Positions 36,425-48,980 of a DNA stretch of 64,000 nucleotides are shown one piece after another. The stretch is from Geosiphon pyriformis (taxonomy: Eukaryota > Glomeromycota > Glomeromycetes > Archaeosporales > Geosiphonaceae). Under the pieces are notes generated by a model. It had not been told where the DNA came from. It made no database searches and was given only the letters and a program-made list of their open reading frames with translations. The DNA lies in the NCBI GenBank assembly GCA_016748015.1, contig JAAOMT010000061.1, positions 268,433 through 332,432 on the forward strand. Direction: 5' to 3'. Every line of letters begins with the position of its first letter. Position 1 is the first letter of the stretch. Both the position numbers and the translations under genes were made by a program.

Positions 36425-38329
36425 ATGGCTTTAATCCCTCGCGGTCACCGAAATCTTGTGAGTTTTAAAAATTAAAAATCCTTCAATTACTTGTATAATT
36501 TCTTTTAAGGAGTATTTTTTTACTTTTGAAATTGGTTTTTTTTAAATAAATTTTATCCAGTTCCAAGAGCCAAAAAAATTTTATATAACACGAGTTGTAA
36601 CAGCAGTGGTAGTTTCTATGCTATATTTCTCTTACTTGATTTTTCTAGCATATCAAATATGGAATGATAGACCAGTGCTTCAATTTGCACGAGAACATGT
36701 TCGTCTCGTTAAAGCGCCAGGTATGAAAAACTTGAAGTTTTTTAAAAAAATTTCAATTTGAAAATATTTACTTAAAATCTTAATCTAAATATATTAGATT
36801 AACGAGAGGTATAATTCATTTTATAATTATAGATATTGAAATGTGTGGTTATGGTACCGACATAGAAATCGTACGATGTGACTTTACCTGGAAAAACTGG
36901 AGTACCGTACCATTCGATAACTGTGCTCGTCCAGATGGAACAACATGGCTTACAGCTGGTCCAAGGATAAACGATCACGATTTCTGTTACTTGTTTAGCG
37001 GAAGTGACAAATTATTCTATGGCGACAATGATCAAAAAGGAGATTATTTGCAACGATTAGGATTTTATTTCCAGTTTAAGAATATGACAGGATCTGATAT
37101 TTTAACTAATACTATTCCTGTTGTGGCGGTAAGTAAATTCTTGCGTGTTAGTTTCGGGTTTTTGGATGTAAAAACGAGATGTAAAAGTTTATACCTTTTA
37201 AATCTTAATATAGGTACAATTGTTAGATCCTGATTTTAATCCACTTTGGAATAAGACTAAACCGAATACTCAAGAGGTACGAATCTATAAAGTTTTTGAG
37301 TTTCCTAAATTTTTTATCAAGAAATTTTAAGCTTTAAACTTTCATATATTTTCTAGAGGAAAGCTGTCGAGACCGATTTCAGATTACAAAGAAATAATTT
37401 TGGTGGAGTTTTTAACCAGAGCACTATTGTAAGTGAAATTAGTTTGGAAATTTTCGGTTTGTCTATTTTCTTTCTCCTAAATTTACTTTTTATTTCTATA
37501 GGTAAAAATGTTTGTCTCAAAATTACAAGAAATAAAACCACATGACATTAGTAGTGTTTTAGGCTTAACACCCTCCTATATCAATACAACAATAATATCC
37601 CGAGATGCTATCTATTATCCATTACATGAGAGTGAAAAATTTGGTCCTGAACGCAATTCTAGTGGATTTTTTCAAGTGGAGATGGGCAGTTTTACAATTG
37701 AAGTGCAGACTCAGAAACGGTGAGTTTATGACTAATTTTAGCCAGATAAAAATCATGGATAAAATGAAGTCTTTTACTAATGTTCTTAATGTCAAATAGA
37801 GTAAGGACAATCCTTGGAGCCCTTGGTATTGCTGGTGGTGCTTTTGGTATGTATTTCTTTGTATGAGTTTTGAGATTTAAATTAGATTTTACTGATTTTC
37901 TTACAACTAGGTATAATTTTCACCATATACTACATTTTATACGGTGATCGCAAATCAAGACCTTGGTAATGTTTTCCCGAACATGAATGTTTGGATTTGA
38001 TTTTGAAGTTTCCTAGTACTACAAGATATTTTTTTCTAAAATTTCTAATTTTTAACTGCAATAGGGGATTAATGCATCGCATGATGAGATTGAATCCACG
38101 AGATTCTATACAGATTCATAATGTACCCTTGATATCCCCCCTCTACGAAGCCTCAAGCCAAGAGCTAACGCAAGAAGAAAGAATAGCATGTGTTGAAGAC
38201 CGTATAGAAGGATTAGAAGGCTTATTATCGGAGTACTGTTTCGATACAACACAGTTAAAACGGCTTAGTGAGCGAATTAAAGACATTCAGCAGTCTCCAG
38301 CTAGTTTGAAAGATTTAGAGGCCAATTAA
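36425..38329 (+). CDS. two-pass membrane protein, tandem family copy 3
   Basis: Function unknown. Nine exons: 36425-36457, 36561-36720, 36833-37128, 37214-37276, 37357-37428, 37502-37719, 37800-37846, 37911-37965, 38065-38329, joining in frame to 402 codons. Exons 1-8 have exactly the lengths of copy 1 (33, 160, 296, 63, 72, 218, 47, 55), which strongly supports the model. Same architecture: short N-terminus, helix, ectodomain with the four conserved cysteines and sequons, second helix, then a cytoplasmic tail. The tail is where it differs most from copy 1 (RMMRLNPRDSIQIHN versus RMVKSEVRRFAQMPN, and a longer C-terminus ending LKDLEAN). The conserved ectodomain with a diverged tail suggests that the outward-facing part is under stronger constraint. 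Confidence 0.87.
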
Positions 38330-39905
38330 TATGTGGTAACTAACAAGTATTTACTTAAAATATTTAATTTCTATACTCATTTTTATCAGTTTCAAATGAA
38401 CCTAGACTTTAGTTCTCCAGAACCACATCTTTCAAAAAGTTTAACTTTCATACCAAAGAAATCCATTCACCAAGCTTCACTTATTTAAATGTTGCCTTAA
38501 TTGCCAGTCTTTGGTTTTTTTTGAATATTAAAATGTTTATTTTATTAAGGCAAAATAGTAAATATTATTTAGCAATGATCAAAATTGTAATTTGAAAATT
38601 TTTACGTGAATATAACATAGTATTATTAAATGATGGTAAATTTTTTAATAATATAATACCAATATTTTGTAAATTATAAATATCAATATATAATTTTGAA
38701 TATGGCTTTTAATAATAATTAAGAATATTGAAATAGGTTTAATAATATGTTTATTAATATTAATTAATTATTACTGATATTTTAAAAAATCATTTCACAG
38801 TTTTTATTATTTCTTAATAAAATTTTGTTTTTAAAAAAAAATTTTTTACTAGAATTTTTAATAAATGCAAAAAATTATTTCATTAATTTACTGTACTTTT
38901 TTTTATAAAAAAAAACAATTTTAAAGAATTTTTTACATATTTATTTTATAGCTATTGTTGAAAATAAGTTTATTTCAATTGTTTTTCCATTTATAATAAT
39001 AATAATGTTAAAATGATAATATATAAAATAATTTTTTTTTCAAATTATTTATCTAAAAGTAAAAGTTTTTTGCAATAATTCAATTCGGAAGTAAAAAAAA
39101 ATTTTCTGATAAAAACAGACAATTACGCTTTTTAAAATTTTCAAAGAAACATCTATTATCATCGTCGTGTTAAATTTCCTCATTCATCTTCTTAAAGCTA
39201 TTGAGCATGATCTAACTCAATAAAAATTATGTATCATATTTCTTGAAAATCCAATCAAAACATATCTATGAAAGTTTATTAATTTGGATTTCATATTTCA
39301 ATAAAACTTATTTAAATTAGATTAAAATCAAGGGAATATAATTTTTAATTGTTGAACAAATAAATTATATTCTTTAAAATATGTTATAAATATTAGCCCT
39401 CTTTGTAAATTGAATGAAATCATACTTTTTCGGAAATTTCCTTTCAAATTAGCATTGAAAAAATATTTTTATATATTCATTAATTTTCTTCGAGGTTTAA
39501 ATGGGATTCTCGACTAAGAGATTGATTATAAAAATTTATCCATCATAGATTCATTCTCATTTCGTCCCTAGCTTTAACATTTATTCACGATTTAAAGTTG
39601 AAATATCTGATAACAGATCTAATAGACAATCAATTTGATCCAATCTTGATTTCGAATAATTCATATTATTTCCGCAGTCAAAAACTTATGACTCATCAAA
39701 ACATAATCCGATGGGCGGATTTTAAAATTAAGTATATTTAGTTTCTATCTCAAAATCTATTCCCTGTATTTTCATTAACTGCGGTTAATGAAAATGTTAA
39801 ATAAATTGAACGTCGATTTGACAAGGAAACCCAAAAAATTCTTTTGTTTTCTCTTGATAAAATTAGACATATCACGTGATTACTTAAAATTCATCTAATT
39901 TTTAA
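38330..39905. other. intergenic, no gene seen
   Basis: AT-rich with homopolymer A/T runs. From 39120 CpGs reappear (the 5' flank of the next gene), but I find no spliceable coding sequence on either strand. Confidence 0.5.
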
Positions 39906-40684
39906 ATGCCCCCCATTCAAGGTAGAAAAGCTGTTACAAAACCCATTTGTCGTGAAGAAATACTAAATGACTATATAACCATAACACAATTGAACCGAAT
40001 GAATAGAAAGGAATTACAAGGTATGATTGCTTTTTCAATATGGAAATAAATTTAAAAGTAAAAAATTTCAGGTTCCAGTTAATGAACTTTCCTTTGAAAG
40101 GAAGCATATATTCATAATTTTTACTACCTTGATACAAACTTTAGGTTTAGCAGGTCGTTTTGGACTCCAAACTTGGGGTAATCGGTGGTTGTTATTGGGT
40201 CGTTTAAGGTATATTTCAAAAAGCCTTTAGAAAGTATTATTTAATATAAAATCCTGTGATTTCAACATTTCAAAATACTATTCATTAAAGGGATTATATG
40301 TTTACCGATAAGCATAATAATTGCTGTAAACTCGAGAAGACAAACTCGAAACAGGCCAGAGTGCTTGAATGGGCTGAATTTTTATTGGATATGTCGGTCG
40401 CTTCGTGAGTTTAATTGATAAATCTGATAAAGAGAATCAAAATATGGAAATAATTTTATTTAAAAAATTCTTATCTCAAGGTTTTTAACCTTTTGGAAAG
40501 AATATTATTCTTTTCTGCCAATTGCCGATGCATTTCTTGAGGCAGATGTGAAAATGAGGTATTTTATTAGAAATATTTAGTTCTTTAATGTTCAAGATAT
40601 TTTTTTTAATTAATACTTTCCTTTAGAAATAGACAAGTTAAAGGCTCTTCAATTAAGATGTCCTTAAGTTATATTCTTAATTAA
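39906..40684 (+). CDS. small five-exon protein, unknown
   Basis: Exons 39906-40020, 40079-40208, 40291-40404, 40481-40558, 40627-40684; phases fit and give 164 codons plus TAA. The first acceptor is taken at TTCCAG (40078) rather than TTTCAG (40070), because the latter puts TAA in frame. I do not recognise the protein. It begins MPPIQGRKAVTKPICREE, has one hydrophobic stretch (HIFIIFTTLIQTLGLAG, about residues 47-63), a tryptophan-containing segment (LQTWGNRWLLLGRL), and two adjacent cysteines (NNCCKLE). The remainder is helical-looking and charged. One membrane pass or a buried helix are both possible. It lies downstream of the tandem cluster on the same strand and shows no similarity to it. 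Confidence 0.65.
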
Positions 40685-42050
40685 AGTCAAGGTTAAGTTT
40701 TCGGTAAGATTATTTTTTCATTTTAATATCCTATCATAAGGGACTCTTTTTGACGGGGGTGTTTGGCAGGATTTTATGACGTCTTTACTAGGTTTAAGAT
40801 CTTTAATTTGGGATGGGTAAAACTTTTCATTTTAAAGACTTTTAAGTTTGATTTTTTAAAAATCAAGATTTTCAGAAATTGCCAAATATTGGTATAAATA
40901 TCAAATTTTTACCAAAATTAACTTGCACAAAGTTATTTCTATAATGAAGCCTTTAGTTTTTATCGGGTATCTCTCTAAATGCACTATACTACACATTGAA
41001 AAGAATAAATTCGAAAGAGAATAAATAGTGATTTAGTTTGATTTAAAAAAATCTCATTGGAGTTTCATAAACCTTTTTATCAATCATCCCTGAAATATTT
41101 TGTCCTATAAAATTGAAATAATTATAAATATATTATAAAAATATAAATTTTAATTAGAAAATTTTTTTGGTAGGTCTAATTTTGCGAGTTCACACATGTA
41201 CAGTATATCCAAAACCCTTTGATTGAGATATGAAACGAGAAATGGTGGAAATGTCTGAAAATTTAACGTTTAAGAAGTTAAATATTTTTAAAGAGTGTAA
41301 AAAGAAAAAATAATTTTTGAGCAATTTTTACAAAAAAAAAAAACTCAAACTTTTAAAAAAAATTGTCCCGTCATTTTAAAGAAGTAGACCAGTAAATAAA
41401 ACGAAAAATTGTACAATATATATATATATATATATTTTTTGTATAATTAGAAAATTATTTGTGAATTACATAATAAAAACAAGAATTCCACCAAAATTAA
41501 AAGCTCAGCATCTTTTATTTTATTCATTATTTATTTTTAATTATTTTTCTTATTAAAAAAAAAAGGTGATTAAAAAATATTTTTAAACCAACTTCATATC
41601 AAAAAAGTACAATTAATATTAAAAAAATCAATTAATTACTTGGCGTTATACAATAATTCTTTAAGAAATCCCAAATTTAATTTTTTAGACATAGGATGAA
41701 TTGGTTGAGTACCTTTATGCCAATGTTTACCATGTTTTGAAATTAATGGTAATATTTTTAAAAATGGGTTTTAATTTTTTTTATTAAAATAAACAATCTT
41801 TAAATCTTTGTATCTATTTTTTTTTGACATTCATAAATTAATTTAACTTTTAAATCTTTAAAGATTGATTTTTAATATTTTTTGTAACATTTTGTTTACT
41901 TGATAAAAATATAACAGAATTTTAGATTATTAAAATTGTAAATTAAAATAAATTATATGCATTCAAAAAAAAATATATTTCATAAAATTAAATTAATTAA
42001 TTAATTATTTACTATTTTAAATTTTGATACTTAGTAAATAATATTAAAAG
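40685..42050. other. AT-rich DNA, no gene seen
   Basis: Becomes progressively more AT-rich. Contains a (TA)n run at 41421-41435 and, at 41191, a TACAGTATATCCAAAACCC motif that resembles a Tc1/mariner terminus but has no inverted partner nearby. No coding sequence supported. Confidence 0.45.
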
Positions 42051-43500
42051 AATTAAAACTTTCTATTTTCTTAATTTTATAACCATGACCAGAGCAAAGA
42101 GTAAAAAAGAAACAAACCACCACTTTTTTTACAAAATATTGAAAAAGTGTTTTTTTTTAATTATTACAAATACAAAACAGTTTTTAGTTGTTTTAATAAC
42201 ATCATTTTTTCTTTTTTTGTTAAAAATTCTTTTTTAGTCAAAATTTTATTAAATCAACACATCAAAACCAGTTCTAATGTTGGCATTGCCATCACAAAAA
42301 GTCTCAAAATTTTTAACAAGCTAGTAATAAAGTAACTGTTTTGTTTTGAAAAATAGAGCTTTGGGTTTTTTGTTTAATATTAATTTTTTTATTAATTCTG
42401 TTTTATTACTACTAACAACAATATTGTTTTTTTTTAATTTAACAACAGCAATAATAAATTTATTAATATAAAATACAAATAACTATTAATACTTTAAAAG
42501 ATTGTATTTGGTAAAAAAAAATTAAATATATACTGTTATAAGTATTAAAATTCAAATTATTTTATTGGTAAATTAAATACAAAAAAACCATTTTTGATGT
42601 TTAATTTAGTTTAATATATAAAATTAATATAAGTTTAATTAACTAATTACATATAAAAAAACACATAAATAATATATTATTATAAACATATATATAGTAA
42701 ATATATACATAAATAATAAAAGAAATGTATTTATTTATTTAAATCCAATTAATAAATAAAAACTTGTTTTTTTTTTAATTTTTACAATTATATTTAAATC
42801 AAAAAGTAAAACATAAAAACAACTGCTAGTTTTTTTTATAGCAATTAAAAATATCAAGATTCAAATAAGTTTTTTTAAAACATAAAAATAACTAAATAAA
42901 ATATTGTAAAAATTATTTCTTTAAAAATTGCTTAAAACTTTAATTTTTTATTAAAAACATTAATTATAATAATTTGTTCCAATCTAATTATAAACAAACT
43001 TTTTTTTTAATTTAAATAATAATAATAATTATAATATATTTATTAAGATAAATACAGATTAATAAATAATTAGATTACTTAAATACTATTATTTTTTAAC
43101 AAATTATTATTGATTGTAAAAGCAAAACAAGTTTATATTTTAATATAAAATTTTATCTAATTATATTATAAAACAGTTTTTTTTTATAAATATTTTTAAT
43201 TTTAATAATGTTTTTAAAATTATTAATGATTAATAAAAATATTTTATAAGTAAGTAGTTTTTACTTTAATATTTCATGTTTTTTTTTTCAAATTTATCTA
43301 TTGTTTATTTAAAAATTGTATTTTAAGTTAATTACCAAGAATAATATTTATGTTTTTCTGTATAAAATTTATATTTCAAAATTTTTTGAATGCTATTATT
43401 AAAATTTAATTTATTGATTTTCTATTTTTTACTACTTTTAAAATAATTTTTTTATTAGCTATTAAGAATAAGTTTACTATAAAAATATAAAACAAATATG
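42050..43500 (+). mobile_element. two decayed LINE-like repeat fragments
   Basis: 42085-42130 (ATGACCAGAGCAAAGAGTAA) and 42785-42815 resemble the start of the repeat at 25085. 43110-43330 aligns with 25750-25950 (AGCAAAACAAGTTTATATTTTAATATA versus AGTAAAACAAATTATATTTTAATGTA; TAGTTTTTACTTTAATATTTCATG versus TAGTTTTTATTTTAATATTTAGTG). 42620-42690 resembles the LINE 3'UTR. A 62-codon open frame at 42147-42335 begins shortly after the ATG at 42084 and may be remains of an ORF1 start. Family assignment is by homology between copies only. Confidence 0.4.
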
Positions 43501-43944
43501 TGTAACAATTTTTTTAAAATTGTTGGTTATAAATAATTTTTCCTGGTAATGAAACCTAAATAATAATAATAACCAAAATTATTATTTTGAGTTTGAAATA
43601 AGTATTAGAACCTTTTTTTTTATACTAAAAAAATATTATAATTTAAAACTTGATATATTTTTATATCTCTCGTGTATATTTTTGAAATTAAAGATTAAAA
43701 TTTTCTTTGTATCTCGCTTAAATATTTAAAAATTTTCAAATTTATATAAAAGAAATGTTCTAACTGTAATAATAGGAATATTAATAGAGAATTTATTAGA
43801 ACCTGTCATATAAAAAATTTTCTTTTGATCTTTATAATCATAAGAAAATCGTTACCATTTATCCTTAGGCCAGCTGTAAACCATATTATTTCTTGTAGAC
43901 GAGGATAGTTGTCTAATTGTGATATCATAATTATTTAGATTTAT

Positions 43945-44075
43945 TTCGTTGTGTTATCTTAAATCACCTAACTTTCTTTGGTAATGTTACCCTAAATTAT
44001 CTAACTTTCTTTCTTTGTATTCTCCTAAATTAGCTAACTTTCTTTCGTTGTGTTATCCTAAATTATCAACCTCTG
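43945..44075. repeat. ~33 bp minisatellite, four units
   Basis: Units share TGT[TA]..CCTAAATTA.CTAACTTTCTTTC. Starts are near 43945, 43978, 44011 and 44044; the last is partial. Confidence 0.75.
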
Positions 44076-44585
44076 TTTTAATAAAAAATTTCGAACTTTG
44101 TTAAAATCTACACACAAGTTTCACGGTGCTCATAATATTTGCATCTTTATATTTTTGGGAAATTCAATGAGATGAAAGGAATTTAGCTAAAATACTGTAA
44201 TTCTTGGGAAAATATTTATTAATAGATTTCTTTTACTAAATAAAAACTTTTGAATAATTTAAAGAATATTAAATAATATGAAATTAAAAAACGGTAGCCA
44301 TAAATACACTATAGTAGTAATTTAAATCTGACTTTAAATATATATCCTAAAGAATTAGAATGAACCCAAAAAAGGGAGATAGTTACTTTTTTTTTTAAAT
44401 ATTTGAATTAATAATAATAAGCTCATTTATTTTTATAATTCCACTGAATTAGTTAGGGGTATTAAAGAATTAAAATAAAACCTTAAAATACTAAAGGGTT
44501 AAATCATAATTACTAAATTCTTTATATAAACCCCAGCTACTAAGGTAAGAACATTTTATCTCATAAGCTTTAATCTTATGAATAA

Positions 44586-46395
44586 ATGGCTCTTTTAAAG
44601 GTTATAAACTTTCTTTGTTGAATTCTAGAAAAAAAAATTTTTCAAGATCTCTCACACGCGTTTGAATTTTTATATACATGAATAATTATCGAAACCCAGA
44701 AATCTAGTCATTTAAGAACGATCTTTGGGATCTTGATCACACTTCTTTTGTTTTTGTACTTGGGCTTTTTGATTTTTATCATCAATAACGATAAGCCAGT
44801 CATTGAAATAGAGCAAACTCAATTAGAGAGAATAAAAGCACCCAGTAATTTTAACTTTTTATTTGAAAATTTGATTTCGGATTATACCCATACTTAAAAA
44901 TAGTTATTTTCTATCAAATTTTAACGCAGATATTGAAATATGTGGCTGGGGAAGCGATCTTTATATAAAACGTTGTGACTTCACTTACAATGATGAATCT
45001 ATAGACGAAAACATCAATTGCACTAGCAATACAGGCGTTAATTATATCACACTCTCAGATGAAGATAAAAGAGGACCTCCTAATTATTGTTATCTATTCA
45101 CCACAAACAATACACTATATTTCTCTAACTCTATAAAATATATGAAGGATCTAAAAAAGATTGGGATTTATTTCAAGTTTTTAAATGTAAGCGGAGCTGA
45201 GACCTTGTCACGTAATGTTGCTAATGCTGGTAAGCAAATAGGATATGAGTTAATTTTACAGTTTGATGAGCATTTCTAATATTATTTCTCATTTTATCCG
45301 CTATTTAAAGCCGTTCAATTAATGCATCCTGAATTTAACTCTCTTTGGTATCACGCACCTATGAGAAATGAAATGGTATAGTTGTATTCGTTCGTTCGTT
45401 CGTTCATTCGTTCGTTCGTTCATTCGTTCGTTCGTTCATTCGTTCGTTCGTTCGTTTATTTGTTTGTTTGCCTTTCTATTAATAATAATAATAATATCAT
45501 ATTTAATATGTAGGATCGAGCCCAATTCGAAAGTTTACGACTTCAAGATAACAATTTTGCCGTTACACGAAATTACTCGACTATGATTAAATTCAAACAA
45601 TTGACCTTTAAAACTATTCGAAAAAGAAATATTGCTGAAATATTTGGGCTTCAACCAGAATATGATGATACCATCTCTTTTCCAGCCAGTGGTCAACTTC
45701 TTCCATTACACACCAATCCTAATTTTACAGCTGAAGATTCATATTTTTCATTTGGTGTTGGCAGTTATTCGCATCGCGTGGAAAAACAGAAACGGTAACT
45801 AATGAAAATTAATTTTAAATTTGTGTTTTACTAAACTAGTAAATAGTTTATCTTCTCTTACTGAATATCAAATTTTTTTTCAGTATTCGTACAATTTTAA
45901 ATACTTTTGGTCTTGCTGGCGGGGCGTTTAGTATGTTCTTATTAAATCTTTAAAACTCGTTCCTAATGAAATATTTGTAGTAGTAATTTTAAACATTATA
46001 TTTTTAATATCATAGGTCTTGCAGGGGCCTTGTACGTTTTTCTGTTTGGAGGCAGTAAAGTAAAGCCTTGGTAAATATTTCTAGGGATAGTTTTTATTTG
46101 ATTTAGTCCCACGATACTAACGTCTGCTTTTTGTAATAGGGGTGTTATGGATAAATATTTTGACTATCAAGTTAAGGAAATTGTTAAAAAGTTTGAACAA
46201 ATACCATTAGTAGGAAATAAACGTCACGACTATGACCTGGGAGATGCTGAAAATTTTCAACAGAAAGAGACGTACGAGGATAGAATGAACCAACTCGAGA
46301 AGCGACATGACGATTTAGAAGAATTTTTAAGTTCTTATTTTTTAGATATAACTCATTTAATGCGAAAGAGAAGTTGTGACGATGAGATAAATTAA
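44586..46395 (+). CDS. diverged fourth member of the two-pass membrane family
   Basis: Exons 44586-44600 (tentative), 44700-44844, 44930-45229, 45311-45375, 45514-45794, 45884-45930, 46016-46070, 46140-46395, summing in frame to 388 codons. Homology to copies 1 and 3 is clear: helix then NDKPVIEIEQ..RIKAP, then IEICGWGSDLYIKRCDF, four cysteines in the same order, LMHPEFNSLW, PLHTNPNF, then VEKQKR|IRTI, the 47 and 55 bp exons, second helix, KPWGVMDK, and an acidic tail. The ectodomain exons that are separate in copies 1/3 (72 and 218 bp) are fused here at 45514-45794. Exon 1 (MALLK, weak donor GTTATA) is the least certain part. Unlike the tandem copies this gene is well diverged, so it is an older paralogue. 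Confidence 0.8.
45386..45470. repeat. (TTCG)n tetranucleotide repeat in an intron
   Basis: TTCG units interspersed with TTCA, inside the intron 45376-45513 of the membrane family gene. It is CpG-dense, in contrast to the repeat DNA elsewhere. Confidence 0.9.
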
Positions 46396-46470
46396 TCGTG
46401 GGAGTGAAATGTGGTCATTACAAAGTTAAAATGATAAAAAATAAATATATATATATATATACATTCTATT

Positions 46471-46471
46471 A

Positions 46472-46510
<39 letters not shown>

Positions 46511-46597
46511 CATTATTATTATTATTATTATTAAGGGTTAAATTCTAAAATAGGGGTACAAGAATTTATGCAAAATGGCTTTCACTTGATGGGGTTT

Positions 46598-46669
<72 letters not shown>

Positions 46670-46903
46670 ATTTATTATAATCACCCAGAGATCATTAAAA
46701 ATTAGAATAAAAGTAATGAGTAATTAGTGAAATCTGTTATACCTTTTTTTTTTTTAAATTATTAAACTTACTATTTAAAAGTTATGAAAAAAGAGATTAG
46801 ATTTTAAATAATAAGAGTAAAAGTTTTCGAAATAGAAATTAATCATTTGACTAATCCTTTTTTAAATTTTTTTTTTTTTTGAAAACTTTATTAAATTTAT
46901 TAA

Positions 46904-46955
<52 letters not shown>
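46471..46955. repeat. three (ATT/AAT)n microsatellites
   Basis: (ATT)n at 46471-46533 and 46610-46663 and (AAT)n at 46906-46955, in the 3' intergenic region between the membrane family gene and the lipase-like gene. (TA)n at 46446-46461. Confidence 0.95.
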
Positions 46956-46959
<4 letters not shown>

Positions 46960-47142
46960 TAAAAATAGGGTAAATAAATATCAATTTCATTTTTTTTTTC
47001 AACACTCTAATTTTAATTTAAAACTAAATAATTCTATTCCATGTATCATGAAATTTAATTAATTTTTGTAATTGATTACAAATTAATTAGACTAAAAAGT
47101 TTTATTATAAAATAAAATAAAATAAAATAAAATTAGATCTAG

Positions 47143-47240
<98 letters not shown>
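47143..47240. repeat. (GTA)n microsatellite, about 33 units
   Basis: Uninterrupted trinucleotide repeat starting 10 bp beyond the stop codon of the minus-strand lipase-like gene, i.e. in its 3'UTR or terminator region. Its poly-Thr open frame is not a gene. Confidence 0.95.
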
Positions 47241-47241
<1 letters not shown>

Positions 47242-47250
47242 TGGATGATG

Positions 47251-48880
47251 TTATTCAGTTTCATATCCTTGAAAACCAAATTCTCCAAAACCTCGACAAT
47301 CACCCATAATTGTACGAAAATAAGGACCACGATGTATAGCGTCATGTGGAGTATCAAAGAAACTTTGACCGACATTACATTCCTATTTTAAATACAAAAA
47401 ATATTTTCATTATTTGAAATTTATAATAATTGATAATTAATAATTTCATATATAAAAAATTTACCGGATTTTCACCAGATCCCCCAAACCAAGGCAGTGA
47501 AAGGTAATCAGTTCTTTTAGAAGGTAGTTCGTTGTCATAGAACTCATAACTAGTACGTAATTTCTTTCCACGACATAAATAATATTCTACAGTTTCGTTA
47601 TTATCTTCACAATCACAATTATCTCCAATTGGTTTAATCCATATTTCTGTTTCAAAATGTTCCATAATAGTTTTATTGTTAAATGGTTTTTTAACAGTGA
47701 AATGAGGAACATGATCGTTTCCATATGTTACTCGAATGTTCGTTTTATAATGGGTATTAACAAGTCGTGCAAAATTTTGATTCCCAACCCTCGGGGCGCC
47801 AAATGTTATTACACGAAATGGAAAAAGTGTATATAATCTTGCCTTTACGTTTTTTTGTCGAAAAATGTTCCATAATTCAGCGGCTAATATTGCGTACGCT
47901 AAAAATCGAATAATTTTTTTTTTTTTTTTTTTAAAGATATATACAGATACAGATAAGCATTATTCATTTTAAAATTTAAAATTTATTATTATTTAAACAA
48001 ACCTCCACCGATAGCGTGACCAATAAAATAGATCTCATGAACATAGAAATCATTATGTCTTTTTTTAATGATTTCGGAAATTTGACTGATAATAAATGGC
48101 CACATTTTTTCAACATCTTGGAACCATTCTTCATCTACCAAAATTGAAGGGTTAGGTTTTTGTCCTAAATAAGTGAATTCAACAAGTTTTGCTTTTCTTG
48201 AAATCCAATCGGCTTTTGTTAATGTCTAGAATATTTTTAAATGAAAATATTTTCTGTTAAAAAATAGGGACTAATTTCAAAAATTAATATATGATAGATA
48301 ATTTTTTCTAATTATGAATTACCTTTCCTTTAAAATAAATTGTAATAGCTGCATTTGATCCTTTTCGTTTCGGTTCCGCAACATAATATCCTAAATGTGC
48401 TTTAAAAAATTAAGAAAATATTATAAAAATAAATTTTTAGATTTTGTATAAAAATTTTAAAAAATTGAATAAAAAAATTATAAATTATAAATTTTATTAT
48501 AAAATACCTATTACATCTTCTTTTTTAACTACTCTTCCAATAATATTTTTATTAGGCATGCAGTAACCATGATTTGCTATAAATGCAATAATAGGTAAAT
48601 TCAAAAGTATTTCTGAATCAGGTGAAATTTTTTCTTTTCTTATGATACTTGATTTAGGAAAAAAATTTTTTTTAGAAATTTGAGAAAAATTCTTTGTATA
48701 AAAAATGTGATTTGAAATATTATATTGAGAATTTTGAATATATGTTTTAATTTTTAAAGAAATAAATTCTAAATTTAAAAGTGAAACTTTAAAATAATTT
48801 ATACAAAAAAAAAGAACTATAAATTCTAATAAAAATCCTATCAAGAAAATTGGAAATTTTAATTTTTGCGCAGGATTCAT
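47251..48880 (-). CDS. class-3 lipase-like protein lacking the nucleophile serine
   Basis: Minus-strand exons 48880-48508, 48399-48323, 48225-48003, 47898-47465, 47382-47251 give 412 codons. A signal anchor lies at residues ~8-27. The alpha/beta-hydrolase domain follows the fungal lipase class 3 pattern: ITIYFKGK strand, then the nucleophile elbow G219-H-A-I-G-G, then FRVITFGAPRVGNQNFARL and TYGNDHVPHF. In active members the elbow is G-H-S-L-G-G; here the codon is GCT (Ala221), so the catalytic Ser is absent. The Asp (286, in YGNDH) and a C-terminal His (382 or 386, DTPHDAIHRG) are kept. The intron splits the elbow directly after the Gly codons. All exons are open, so this looks like a maintained pseudoenzyme rather than a decayed gene. 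I chose the ATG at 48880; an in-frame ATG at 48973 would add 31 residues including a poly-His tract from the (GAT)n repeat. Confidence 0.85.
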
Positions 48881-48903
48881 GATTAAAATTATTTGATAAT
48901 AAT

Positions 48904-48944
48904 AATGATGATGATGATGATGATGATGATGAGGATGATGAGGA
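48904..48944. repeat. (ATG)n microsatellite in lipase-like gene leader
   Basis: Trinucleotide repeat just upstream of the preferred start; it encodes His residues if the upstream ATG is used. Confidence 0.9.
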
Positions 48945-48980
48945 TTCAAATATAAAAGGTATTCATATATCAAAACACTC

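Noticed and set aside
41191-41210. TACAGTATATCCAAAACCC as a Tc1/mariner terminus
   Set aside because: No inverted partner or transposase found within several kb.
45368-45586. Open frame with a repeated RSFV motif
   Set aside because: Translation of the intronic TTCG repeat; flanking splice sites and the paralogues show that this is an intron.
47139-47375. Open frame ending in poly-Thr
   Set aside because: Runs in the wrong frame over the last lipase-like exon into the (GTA)n repeat.
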